Assembly: GCA_013397845.1 (NCBI GenBank)
Contig: VZTG01008967.1
Coordinates: forward strand, 1,320,573-1,384,572
DNA: 64,000 bases
DNA from: Melanocharis versteri
Taxonomy: Eukaryota; Chordata; Aves; Passeriformes; Melanocharitidae
Reading direction: 5' to 3'
Below the pieces are notes generated by a model. It saw nothing but the letters and a program-made list of their open reading frames with translations. It had not been told where the DNA came from and did no database searches. Positions 45,497 through 58,000 of the stretch are shown here, one piece after another. Positions within the stretch are counted from its first letter, which is position 1, and every line of letters starts with the position of its first letter. Both the position numbers and the translations under genes were made by a program.

Positions 45497-47454
45497 ACCA
45501 GAGGATTCCTCGTGCTTAATACAATTCTAATGTGATAAGAAAAAAGTTAACTTGCAGACTGGGAGGTCCACAGGCTTTTCCACTGCCTGCTAGTTTCAGA
45601 TGTATCATAACTTTGGTGATTGGCAGGTACCAATGTGCTGGTGCAGGGAGTAACACCATCTCTGTTCTAAAAGTAAAAGGTATAGAAAAATAAAAGTGCC
45701 AAATATTAAATGTTTTGTTGGCATATACAGTAATTATTATGATGGTGGTTTCTGAGTCAAGTTCAGGTTGGTGACTCCAGGAGGAGTCAGATTATATATG
45801 AGCTTTTCAAAAGACTGAGAAATATCCAAAATAATGAAATAGTCAGTTTGCTGTATTAACTATTATGGGATAGGACATGTATTCTCCAGATCTAAAACAG
45901 AACTGAAAGGCACTTAATTCTTAAAACTTCCATATCCAGGAGTGGTACCATTAAAGTCTGTGGCGGAACACAGGCAGAGCATCAAAGACTACATGGTCAT
46001 GTAGTGAACTGTTTCTGTTGTAACTGAATAGCTGATACTTACCAGTGCTTTGAGGGAAATGGCCAAAAAATGGTTAAAATTGTGTGCTTTAATGATTTTG
46101 GTTATATACTCCAACTAAAAAATTATAACCTGATTTAATAAGGTTATTTAATACAATTTTTTGACTCTACTGATTACATAAGTATAACTCCCATGAGAGA
46201 ACATTTGAATGCAGGGGAAATATATACTGTTTGTGGTGTAGCCAATTAGAGTCTTTATTAGAAATGCATGACTGTGCCAAATTTTGGACAGTGAGTGATA
46301 TTTCAGTTCACTTAACTTTTAATGAGAGGTAAGTTCTATTAAATTGGGCCCATTGCTGAGGTCATTAGGATTAATTCCGACTTCTCCCATGAACAGTTAT
46401 AGGCAGTCACTCTTTCCACCAAAGTTCTCTGATGATGCTGCATTTTGTGCTCATTTACATGCACATGGGTTTCCCTCCCCCATGTTGTAGGCAGAAAATA
46501 TAATTTTAAATTGTACTTTTTCAAATAGGGAGTTACAGTGTACTGCTGTCTAATATCTCAGATTTATCGCTTCCCTTGTGCAAATTACAGTTAATGTTAG
46601 TTTTTTATTATGAGCATTTATTGGTTTTACTTCTCATTTCCTTCATCCTTGTTAGAGAAGTTTAGTCTGAGAGATGGAAGGGAAAGATGATAATTTTAAT
46701 TAGTAGATGAGAAACATGTAAAAAGCTGGTTAGGGAAATAGCCGAGTGAAGATTGAAAAAAAAGACTTTTGGAGAAGAATGAAATGCTGACCTTGTTCAG
46801 TACATTAGGACTAAATGCCAAATCACTAATGTTCCCCATGTGACGCTTCTGGTTTTAGCAAAAATCACTTCAGGAACAGTGAGGAGGGTATTGGTTGGCC
46901 TTGGGGAAAAGTTATGAACTCCTGCATTTTGGGAAATGTCTGTGCAAATGTCTGTCATTGTTTCTCCCTGCTTTGTTTGTTTGTTTTAAAGTACATCCTC
47001 AACTCCATGGGAATTATTTTCTGAATTTAACAGAACAGCAGGATTGAAAGTTGGCTTGGGAGACAACTTTCCTTAGGTGCCTGCTAATTTTGTTTTGGCT
47101 AGCTGGACCTCATGTGGTGCTGAGGAGTCCAAAAGTATCTAACGCTGCAGTTCCCATTTTGAGGATGTTGTCTTCGTCCTCACCTCACCCCCTCCCAGGC
47201 TGGTTGTGGGAGGTTCTTTCCTGGCTTGGAGTTGGAGGAATTGTTACATCCTGCAGCTGGTAACTATGAACTCTTTGCTGACTGTGGTGGTCCATTAAGC
47301 TGACACCTTTTGCTAGTTCTTCCTTTGTCACCCTGCCACAAATAAGGATAACGTTTGTGGAAGTTCATAGAGCTTGTGAAAGTGGAAGAAAGCTGAGATT
47401 TATCATAGGTAGCCTCCTTCTTTTCTTAAACATAGTTTACATTAGCATAACCTC

Positions 47455-47730
47455 TGAAGGAGAAGGATGGGCTAGGGATGAGGTGGTGGGCCTTGAGGTG
47501 TCTGAAATGCTGGAGAGATACAGTGGAAAAGATAGACAATAGAAAGTGAGCAGGCATAGCTGGAAGAAAATGGAATGATGGAGGTTGTAGAAGAGACAAT
47601 CTAACGTTAGAGGTAGAAAGATGAGTAAAAAAAAGAAAAAGAATGAGTATCAGGAAATGATATGAGGTTGTGATGTAGTTCATCTAAATAGGGAAGAAAG
47701 GAAGGAAAATGGAGGAAGGGAGAACAAAGC
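47455..47730. repeat. Purine-rich stretch with GGAA-rich end
   Basis: The + strand is mostly A and G over about 275 bases, ending at 47690-47728 in GGGAAGAAAGGAAGGAAAAT, GGAGGAAGGGAG. It is not a perfect microsatellite. GGAA repeats are binding sites for ETS-family factors, but no function can be claimed. Confidence 0.6.
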
Positions 47731-50700
47731 TGGAACTTAATATTTTCAGGTTTGTGAATTTAACTGATTCATTTATACTTTTTGCTGTTTCTCTGAGTTC
47801 TTTATCAAAGATTTTGGAGCAGGAACAGCTCATTATTTTGAGTGCTTTGATACACTGCCATTGCTCCAAGCTTTGGGCTCTATATTTATGTATTTTGAAA
47901 TATAATCTCTTGTTTGGGACAGAAATGAACATAAAAATAAACAAACTCAAAAGAATATCAGTGTGATTTGTTAAGAGATGTAACTGTTGGGTTTTATTTT
48001 TCCAGCTATTATACTGAGGCCAAAATAAAGCTAATTTCCCTGGAACTTAGTAACCTTAAGGTGTCTGATTATTCTCCTCTGCTTTTTTGAAAATAGAACA
48101 AGTTTGGTGGATAGCAGCCCAGAGGAGGTCATAGCTGTGGCTCTTCCCAGCATCCTGCAGTTTTTTCTGCATGTGTGGTGTATTCTTCTTCTTCAGTTAG
48201 GTAGAGAGGGATATTCTTGGACATTGGAAAAGTAACTTCTTTTTTTATCTTCTGCTAAATCGAGACTGGGCTAAGGAGTTTTCTCCTCCGTGACAATTAT
48301 CAAACAGAGCATCTGAGTCATCACATGTTAGTTGGTTTGAACCCTGAAGTGTATTGAAATATTAATAAAAAGGGGAGATACTGTTATTTAGGCTACAAAT
48401 TATGCTTCACAAAAATATTACAATTCTAGTCTTAGGGAACAGCTATTTCAAAACATAAGGGTGTTTCAGCTTCTCACAAGAATTGGTTACATATCATTGC
48501 TTTCGATGAGTAGTACTCACACTTGTGTTTTTGCTAATTGAGACTCATTTTGGTCATCAGGTTTAGTTATTGCTGTAATGCTGAGCTGATAGCTTGTGAT
48601 TTTTTGGTAATGAGTCGATTAAGTTTTTGTGTGTTGCACCATAGACAAAAGGATACAATTTTTCAGTGAAAGATAATGTAATTATATGCTCTGTCTCTGA
48701 AATTTCAGTCTGCTATACTTGAACATATTTTTAAGACTGGCAAATATTAAAACCTGGTATGATAGCTTCAGCAGTGAGAGCAATTAAAGGGTGAAAGTTG
48801 GAGGTATGAATAATTTCCAGTAATTCAAGGAAAATGTTCTTTAGTGTTGAAAATAGTGCCCTGTGGTATAATTGCATAGAATGTTAAATGATGGATACTT
48901 TCTTGAAAATGCAAGTTTCCTGGCTTCAGGATGGTGTGTCAAAACTTTCTGTCTGGCAAAAAATTTTATAGCGATCAAGTGTTTGTTGTCCCTTTTTACC
49001 CTTTCATTCTTATACTGCCTTTTGGTGGAGGCTGGTGAGACCTGTAGAAAAGTGCATGTGCTGCGTTGACTCAAATTTGCATCTATTCCATTTCCACAGG
49101 TATTGTCCAGCATTTGAAAAGCAAACAAAACAAAAACCAGATACAATTAAATGTAAACCAACTTCCTTTCAGTCTTTGATTTTCCACTATTAATGGATTC
49201 CTTGTCATTTCACACTGGATATTTCCTTTTTTTTGTGGACTTTCAAACAGTTTTGAACATGGATGTAATCTCACTGATTCTAAATTGAATATTTCATTTC
49301 TGTAGTGAAATTTCTGTAGATGCAACTGACTGGTGTTTCCCAGCTCTCCAATTTTTCAGCTGGGTAGAAAGAGGTGGGTTTCAAGTGAATGTTGGTGGAG
49401 GTTCTGTGGGTATATCCATGTGCTCTCGAATGTTATGTTAATGGTTGAAAATAAGAGAAGGAGTCTTGGTTTTACTCGTAAATTTATTAAACCCTTAATA
49501 TGAAGTATTATTCTAGTATTCTAACTGGAATTTTAATAAGGTCATTCAGTGAATTTTTTATTTTTCTTATGGTAAAAAACTAAGGCCTCCAGTGTTTAGT
49601 TGAGGTGAAAGTAAAATCTCACTATATTTAGAAGACCGGAAATAATCTTGCTGCAGGACTTGTGGGGATTCCTGGAATAAAATACACACCTGAAACGTGT
49701 CAGGGAAAAGAGGAGGTGCGAAGGGAGCATCAGGTTGTACAGGAGCCCACCATGAGTGCGCTGGGGGCTCCTCACTGGCTCTGTGGCAGCACATGCCTGT
49801 GAGTGCAGAGCAGCCAGAGTCATCAGCCTCCAGAAAAGGGGAGAGTTGATTCAAAGGGTAGGAAAACAGGAGTGTCAGTATTGGGTTGAAAGCAAGGTGT
49901 TTGGTGTTTCGGGGAGGAAAACAGACTCTTGGAGTTCTGAGTTGTTATAAAAGTCTTGTGTCATCTGCTGGTTTTCAGGCTGACGGATAAAATCTGGACT
50001 TAATTGCATGATGGATTTTTTTTCCTGGGCTATTTTCAGGTGGTTTGGATGTTTTTAAAAACAAATTTGAATTCCCAGGACTTCCGTGATGTCTCTCTCT
50101 TAAAAATTTCTAGCCTTCCTTTGAGAGTCTTTGGCTGAGCTTGTGGTCTCACTTTTCCCCTATCTCCAATTTATCAATTTTTTTTCCTTGCTTTTACTCT
50201 AGTTCTTTCCTGGAAAAGAAGGAAAACATTGTACGAGCTGTAGAAGAGCATTCTGCTTACTCTTAGGACACTTTATGTGTAACATACAGCATGTTATACA
50301 TGGTATCTGCCTTTTTTATGACTAGTTCACTTAGATTAGAATAAGCACTGATAGCAAGCAGGCGTGAAAGACAAACATGTCGTGGTGATGAAAACCATTT
50401 AATGATTGGTAGAGAAACGTATTTATTGAAAATAAAAAACATGTCTAAAGGCTCTAATGGTGACTTCTCGAAACACCACCATGTTGTGGTATTTGCAGTG
50501 CTGTATGTCCTCTACAGTAGATATTGTTTAAAATTGCTTGGGAACTGGAGCTTGCAATTGTGAGCTTGGAATGTCCTGCAGATAATTAAGTTGTGGTCAG
50601 GCCTTACAAAAATAAAAAGTTCTCGAACTATGATTTTATAAACATGCTACAATAACATTTCTTTATATTTAACAGTTTCTTATAGAAAGCTGATACTCTC

Positions 50701-51034
50701 ACAAGGCATTGACTAAAGGTAAAACATCAAGAAAGAAAAAATATTAAATTAAATCTTCACTTAGGATGTTGACAGTTGGCTTGTAATATTAAACAGATGT
50801 GTGTGTTCTTGGGATATTCTTCTTTCAGAACCTTGTTGCATACTGGTTTTCAAGTGACAGCTACAAATTTTTGGATAATTTAAAATTCTGCTTTCTTCAG
50901 TTGTCTTTGTTATACGTTATTTTCTTTGGACAGTGTGATGCCAGCTGTAGTTTCTGCTGTGATATTCAAGGGAAAGCGTTCCTTTGTGTAGGCTTTAATT
51001 GAGGCATTCCTCATTCAACTATATAGAAAAATTA

Positions 51035-51080
51035 TTGCATATATGCAAATGTACATATATGAAATACATATATGTATTTC
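51035..51080. repeat. Two adjacent perfect palindromes in AT-rich DNA
   Basis: TTGCATATATGCAA (14 bp, 51035-51048) overlaps an octamer, ATGCAAAT (51043-51050). Twelve bases later a 20-bp perfect palindrome with arm GAAATACATA fills 51061-51080. Both have TATATA-type alternating centres that could extrude as cruciforms. Chance is a real alternative in AT-rich sequence. Confidence 0.85.
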
Positions 51081-52041
51081 TTGGGCATGATATTACCTTT
51101 GCATGTGTAAGGGTGGCATTTATTGGTTCTGTTTGTGGGTGTGGTAGGGCATAATTTGGCCTTTTTGGCTCCAAGTAAATATTGCACGTGGAAGCTAATA
51201 CCAGAATAATGGAACTTAAGTTTTTATGAGATGTACATTTAATGAAACGTAGAGGGAATTGTCAATTAAACAGAAAGTGTATAGTGCTATTACAATGACA
51301 AAATCTTGTGTCCAGCTCTGATGTCAACCTTTGTCAGAAGTGTGGTAGTGGTGGGATATTGCTTTGTTGGATTTTGGGGTTTTTTTAAATAGAACTACAA
51401 AAATGATCTAAAGTCTGAAAAATCTACCTCATAGTGAGAAATCCTCTAACCTTATTTTGTTATGACACACGATCATAAGAAAAAAAGTCTGATTTCTTCA
51501 TGGATCCTATGAAGAAGCAAAATAAGATACGGCGCTGCAAGTAGCGCACATTATTTGAGGTGTGATTTAGCTGATCCTTGATTTGGTAGATTCTGCGATA
51601 TTGAAACCTCTTAAGTCAAGTGCATGTATTTCAAAACACGTATGGTACTCAACAAGTAGTGCAGCAGTTAATGCATAGAGAGGGCTGTGGAATTCCTTTT
51701 TACATATGGGACACTGCTTCATACCAAAGAAAGGAATTGGATATTGGTTTTCCAGATCCCAGACTACTGCTCCAGTGACCTGTAAGTCTGATCAGTCTGA
51801 CCTTGGGCTGTGCAAATGCATGAGTGTTCTCTCTTCATTTTTAATAATAAGTGACCTTATAGGGAACAAATCATGCTAGAGTATTTCTAAAATAAAGTAG
51901 CTGTATTAGACTTCACAGGGTGCTTCATCTACCACAGAAGTTTGTTGCTGTGAAGTAGGCAACCACTTTTTAATGGTCTTCTTATTGTCAGATTTCTTTC
52001 TCACAGATTTCAGAGGATGAGTGATGTACAAAGGTGGTTAA

Positions 52042-52070
52042 ATTTTTTTTTTTATTATTATTTTTTTTTA
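52042..52070. repeat. T-rich run with ATT interruptions
   Basis: T11, then ATTATTA, then T9, ending in TTTAG at 52071. It resembles a splice acceptor, but what follows is closed by stops in all three frames. Confidence 0.9.
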
Positions 52071-52071
52071 G

Positions 52072-55000
52072 GACTGAAGGAATCAATATGTGATTATTGA
52101 TTAAAGAGTGCCTCATCACTGTAGTCTGCATACTGACTGAGTTTAATATACATTAATTGGATATCTTTGGTTTTTTTAAAAGATTGTGTAAAGACACAAT
52201 AATACAACATAGTGTGAGTGAGAGTTTGGTTTTAGAATGCACTTTATTTTTCTTAATGCTGTTCTTTTCAGTTCCCAAAATTTTCATCTCATTCCAGAAT
52301 CAGTTAAAATATAGATGGGAAATATTTACAAGAGCTCAGATACTGTTTCTTGTGCATTTGAATATGATATAAAGGACTGTACAGCAAATACAGGAAAATA
52401 CTTATTACAGATAGTGAAAACGTGAAGGAAAAGAAAAAGGAAAAAATATCAAAGAGCTGATTTCTTGGTCTAAAATGTAACCTAGTGTAACTTACATTGT
52501 GTTTATTTTCTGCGGTGTTATAGCGTACAGAATGTGTGGTGCTATGGCTTGGCTATTTCACTTACTTGACCATTTCTTCACAATTTATTGTCTAAAAAAT
52601 TACAGTAGTTTCAGGAATAGTTTGTGGGTTCCCACAATACACTTGAAATACTTAGTTTTATTTTTTAGGGAAAATAAGGCATGTGTATTTTTTGAAGGAA
52701 ACTTTTTGTTGCTTACAATGAAGGAGAAGAAGCCTTTTCTATATAGCTCTTAAGTAAAGATTTAGACTTATTTTAATGAATTAAGCTTATGCACCTCATG
52801 CAAATTCTATATATGAGTATTATTTCAATTAAAAAAAATACATTTAAAAGCATCTATCAGAGATGTGGAGGAAGAAGATAATGCAAATATTAATGGATTT
52901 TATCTTTTGAGTAAAATTGCATGCTTGTTTCAAAGACCACTTTTATTTTCTTATACATGGTTGCTACTGATGATCTTACATTTAAAAAAGAGCTGCTGTT
53001 GCAGAAACCCATAATCTGCTTGAAGGCATTTTATGGATTGAACTGTTTTGAACAAACTGATTTGTATCAATCAGTTCTTAAAATGAAGTAGAAGAAGTTT
53101 CTTCTTTCGGTGAAACTTGTAAGTTGTGGTGGAAATTCTGTGCAGCCTGATGATGATGAGCAGGATCTTCTGTTTGAGCAGGCATACAAATAATTCGGTT
53201 ATTAGAATGTGTCTTTCTCCTGGGGCTTTGTTGGTAGTTGGTTCTGCCTTCAGGTTTTGTCCCTCTTGTGGAGGACTTTGAAATAATATGAATAAAATAT
53301 TAATCATGGAAATTACATGAGATAACATGCTTTTTCATTAGCCCACTTGGAGGCAGAGGGAGATTATACTAACATAGGTCCAATTATCCTTATTACCGGT
53401 GCTTGAATACTAAGGCTCTGGCAGAACAATTCTATAGATGTCTGGATAAAGATCCTACAAAGATAACTTGTTTGACCGAGACTGTTGCCAGTGAGATAGT
53501 GTTGTTGATTAAATACAAATGTATGTTTTAACAAAAAAATACTTTCCTATTGGAATTTTATAAGCAAGAGGATTGTTGAAATACAAAGCAACTGAAACTC
53601 TTGACTAGTAAGTTGTTTGGAATTAAGTTTCCTACCTCTTTTAAGACTATGAACTGAACTATTATATTGCCTTCTGATTGCATGGTGTGTTTTCTGCTTT
53701 AAATTGCTATTACGGTAGCTCTGAGAGTCCCTAACTGAGAGCAGAGCTAGATTCCCTTTGCAGAGCGTTTGAACTGTTAACTAAGCAAGACATTGAATGA
53801 TGCAAGATGAAATCCTGGTTGTACTGAAACAGGCTGCAGAGTTATGGTTGATTTAATTGAAGAAAATACTGTGCAAAAAATTCTTAGCAGAGTGAAAGTT
53901 GAGTGCTTGCTCATTGTTTGTTCCACATTTTATCTTGAGTGAGAGTGAGGATGAAGGCTCAAATAAGAGTTTATTGAAAAAGAAGTCTTCTCAAGTGTTC
54001 TTTGGGATTTTTTGTGAAGACATATTTCTCTTTTTTTTTTGTTTTGCAAGAAATGAACTGATTTAGTTGAGACTGTTTGAATATTGTTTGCTTGGGTCCT
54101 AAAAGAGCATTCCCCAAATGGGAAGGCATTATGAGTAAGGACATTTCTAATTTGTGTTACTTATTTGTATTTCCAAAGATATGCTGTATCCTAAACCAAA
54201 ATAATTCTGAAAATATTTATGCATAACAGTTGTTGGGTAAAACTAGCAATTTTCTGAAAAAATGTAGTTTTGAAACTCTCTCTGAGTTGTAGCAATTAAC
54301 CTACATGCACATTTATAATTCTAGAAAATGGACAGCATATTACATTCAAAGACTGGATCTGATAGACTCAAATTGCTTAAAACATCAGTTATTGAAGATG
54401 TCCCCCTGGGACTTGGAGAAACTATTTAACAGATGAAAGTACATTTTGAAAAGTCTGACCTTACAGGCAATCATAAAATGAATCAAAACAGTTCTTTCCT
54501 CCCCTGAAATGTACAGAGCCCATCTGTATCTAATCCAGTAATTATAGACTGAGTTCAATTACCTTTTCAAACTTGGAGCAGACTGGAGACTAGGCAGTGA
54601 ACAAACATAGGGTTTTGTCTAGACCTCAATTGACCACAGTCTAAAACTTGAATTTATATCTAATTTTATTTTTAGCGTCGTTTGATAGTTTTTAAAGGAT
54701 TTATTTTGCTACCTAGTTGCTAGATCATGAAGGTTTTTATTTGTTGATTTAGTGTTTATGGTGACATTTTTTATTCCAGTGAAATTAATAAAATGGCACC
54801 AAGTCCTAAGAATTTACTGTATATAATTTTAAATTTTTAAAAAGTGGATTAAACAGCACTTTTGAATCTTTAATATTGCCTTAATGAAATTATGAAAGAC
54901 TCTGAACAAAATTATGTAATTGAATGTCTGTGCTGACATCCATATATTTAATATTCAGATTAAAACACCCACCTTTGATGTTTTTGGCTCTTTTAGAAAA

Positions 55001-58000
55001 ATGAACCCCAACTGCCTGACTGCAGTATTACCAGTAGTTGACACAGATTAGAAGCTGTGCTGAAAATAGATTTGCAGCTATTTCAATAATTTATTTCAGT
55101 TAAGCAGGTAAACTATCCATTCAGCCACACAGACAGTGTTAGAGAATACAATCACAGCTACAAGTCATAGCAGTTAGTGTAAGTTAGCGCTTTGACCACC
55201 AAGTTGAAGCCCAGGCATCTTCTGATATTATCCCACAAGCAGAACAAACCACATAACATATGTCTTACTGAGAGGAGTCTTGTGCTGTGTTCACTGTCTG
55301 ACATAACATTTCCAACATGGTGTTGTTACTCCTCGTGGGACAGCTGTGAGCAGCCTTCTCTTGACAGGCATTCTTTGCACCAAAGCTGTGCAGTTTGCAG
55401 ACCGCAGCGCAGTGCGCGGGACTGGGGTTGTTACAGCACTACGTCTCCTATCTCTTGGGTAGCAGTGGAGGAGCAATGATTGAGGACAGAATAAACGCTT
55501 TATTTTTAACTTTTAATCGTGCAGTGTGCTTTTGATAGAATGGCATTTCTTGGCAAGTAAAGGCTATGATAATTAGTGGGTTTAGTTTAAGTTACTTATT
55601 CTTAATAGTAATCAGTATTTTGTAGCAGTTGCTGTAATTAGTTAAGAATGTGGTTCATGATGACTTCCAAGTCAACACGTATTTGATGAATAAGGCACAC
55701 TGTTCAAGTAAGTAGTAAATTTGACATGACAAGCAGGAGTCTTTTGATGTTTAATTGGCTTTCCTTGTAACACTTGAGGAAAAAAATGATCTAATGAATG
55801 TTGCGTTGACTGTAAAGCTGAAGCCCAAGAGATTGCACGGAATGTAATTTTTTTCCATATTTTGTAAGCATGGGAAAAGCTCTCTAATATTTCTCTTTTG
55901 GCATTTTTTTTCGGATGGGAGGTGTTTGGTTGGTTGGTTTGTTTGGTTTGGTTTTTTAGTGTATAGTAGTTTTCTGGATGAATGATACTGTTCCGAAGAG
56001 GTAATATGGAAATGTATAAAATTATATTAATAATCATAATTTTCAAGCAAAATTTGTAATAGTATATTATCAGGAAATGTAGTAGTATATAACATCAGTC
56101 TGGTTTGTTGGGTTTTTTTCCCTCTCGAAAACGAAGGACCGTCATGCACTCAGAAGTCAGGAAATCCGATTTAAAATTTCAGTCCTTCATCAAAATCCTA
56201 TTTACAAAAGCATTGGGAAGTTCTTTTTTTCTCTCTGCCTTAACTCCGTATCAGGAGCCAAGAAGACCTTTCAGCTATTGCTAATAGCAAATGTCATCAC
56301 CTGTTGTACAATCATGTTTGTATTAGTAGAATTATCATAGAAGATATGACCATACTCTGCTTCCAGTAAGCCACCTAGCACTTTTTTTTTCTTCCTACTT
56401 ACCATAATGACCATAAGAAATAAAATTCATCTAGAAATTCTGTGAAGTTTATGCTGCCATAGAATGTACCACCAGACTGCAATGGAAAGTAGGGATGGTT
56501 GATGTAAGTTTCTGAATTTTTAATAATTCTGTGTTATAGCTTCATAGGAAAAAGCTGCTATGACCAGGATGCAGAATCTATCTCCTGTGCTCTATTTCAT
56601 TTTACGTGGCTTCAGTATTGCACAGAACCTCAGAAATGAAAGCATTTAAGATCAACGGCTGAAATTAGTATGTTCTGAGAGTAAACTAAGACAATACCTG
56701 TAGTCTGCAGGTTACCTGAAATGAGAAGTCTAGACTTAGCACTGTGTTTATTCTGATCTGGTTAATTTTAATTCTAAGGGGTAGTGACACTACTGACCCC
56801 AAATTACTAACAGTAACTTAAGAATAATGCTGGCTGCAATAGACAGAAGTTGTGTTACAGGAAAAAAGACTGTTTCATAGTCTCTCTCAAGATTTTTCAT
56901 GACCATGTCAAGTGTTTTTCCCAAGTGAAGGTTGATTGGTTCAGTTCCATCTCTTTGCTCATCAGAAAAAGGACTTTGTTTTGTGACTGTTGCAAGAAAC
57001 TACTGTTAATTTTCAGTTGCATTCTGACACAGCCTAATAGATTTTCCACTGTGTGCATTGCATACACTGTATTTGTAGTGTAAGATAAAAACAGTATTAA
57101 AAAACCCCTGTGTTTTCAGTTTAATGGAAAGAGAAATTTTAAAAGTGAAAGCATTTGTCTTTCGTGCTTCAGTGGATATTTGTGTGTTGGCTGTTTTCAA
57201 ACCAGATCACTTGAGTCAGCTCCTATAATTGTACGTATCCACTGCCTTGGAGCAGGCACTCCAAACCCGGCAGAGAGCGTGCATCTTTTAGCTGCCTCTG
57301 TTCAAGGAAATGCATTTAATTTCCCTTGTAAGATCATTTTTAAATCTAAAGGGAATATTAACTATATTATAATCCCTGGTATTGACTTTGATAAAAAATA
57401 GAGGTTCTTCAGGAGTCACCCCATTTTCTCCTGGTTCACTTATTTAAAAGAAGTAACTTTCTTTTGCCTTCATTTGTTCCTTCCAACTCTTACGTTTTTG
57501 ACGCGTGCTTTTCTTTCTGGTTCTGTGTATTGTATTTTGTCGTAGGTTTCTGTTGAAGTCTGTCACAATTTTAGTGTCACTGGTTTCTTATTAGTGGTAT
57601 ATTCTTCTTCATTTGCACTCCATTTGATTCCTTTGTTACTATATTTCTTTCCTGATTTTTGGCTGATTTTCTATACACTCCGGAATTGGTAGACACTTGT
57701 TTGTTTAAGTGGTAAGAAACTGTTAACTACAAGAAGGATAATCTTGTTGCCCACAAATATCTAGTCAGTTGTTTTACTTTCTGCAGCAGAAGGGAGGCTT
57801 TTTCCTCTTGTTGCTATCTGATTTGTTGTATAAGACAAAGGAATTCAAAGTGCAGTCTGTGTGGAGCTTGATCTTTATAAATAATTTTTCTTTGTCTTTT
57901 TTCTCCTGTCTTGTCCAGCTGTTGCTTTTTGAACCTTTTGCCTTCCTTGACTCCATTTGTGACATTAAATAGTATTGATAATGGCTACTAATTAAGCAAT

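Larger units (their letters stand above)
43839..47454. other. Non-coding DNA with two short hairpins, no gene seen
   Basis: No exon or dispersed repeat was found. Frames stay below 90 codons. The hairpins at 44177-44204 and 45473-45496 are listed separately. Confidence 0.45.

Noticed and set aside
52042..52100. Splice acceptor after the long T run at 52071
   Set aside because: All three frames downstream meet a stop within about 25 bases, and no donor follows.
55192..55510. 95-codon + frame and AATAAA near 55490 as a gene end or LTR
   Set aside because: No domain, no exon structure and no matched LTR ends; an overlapping minus frame of 61 codons points to composition.
55672..56046. 124-codon minus frame
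   Set aside because: Part of it is the translated G/T-rich tract at 55921-55957; the rest has no recognisable features.
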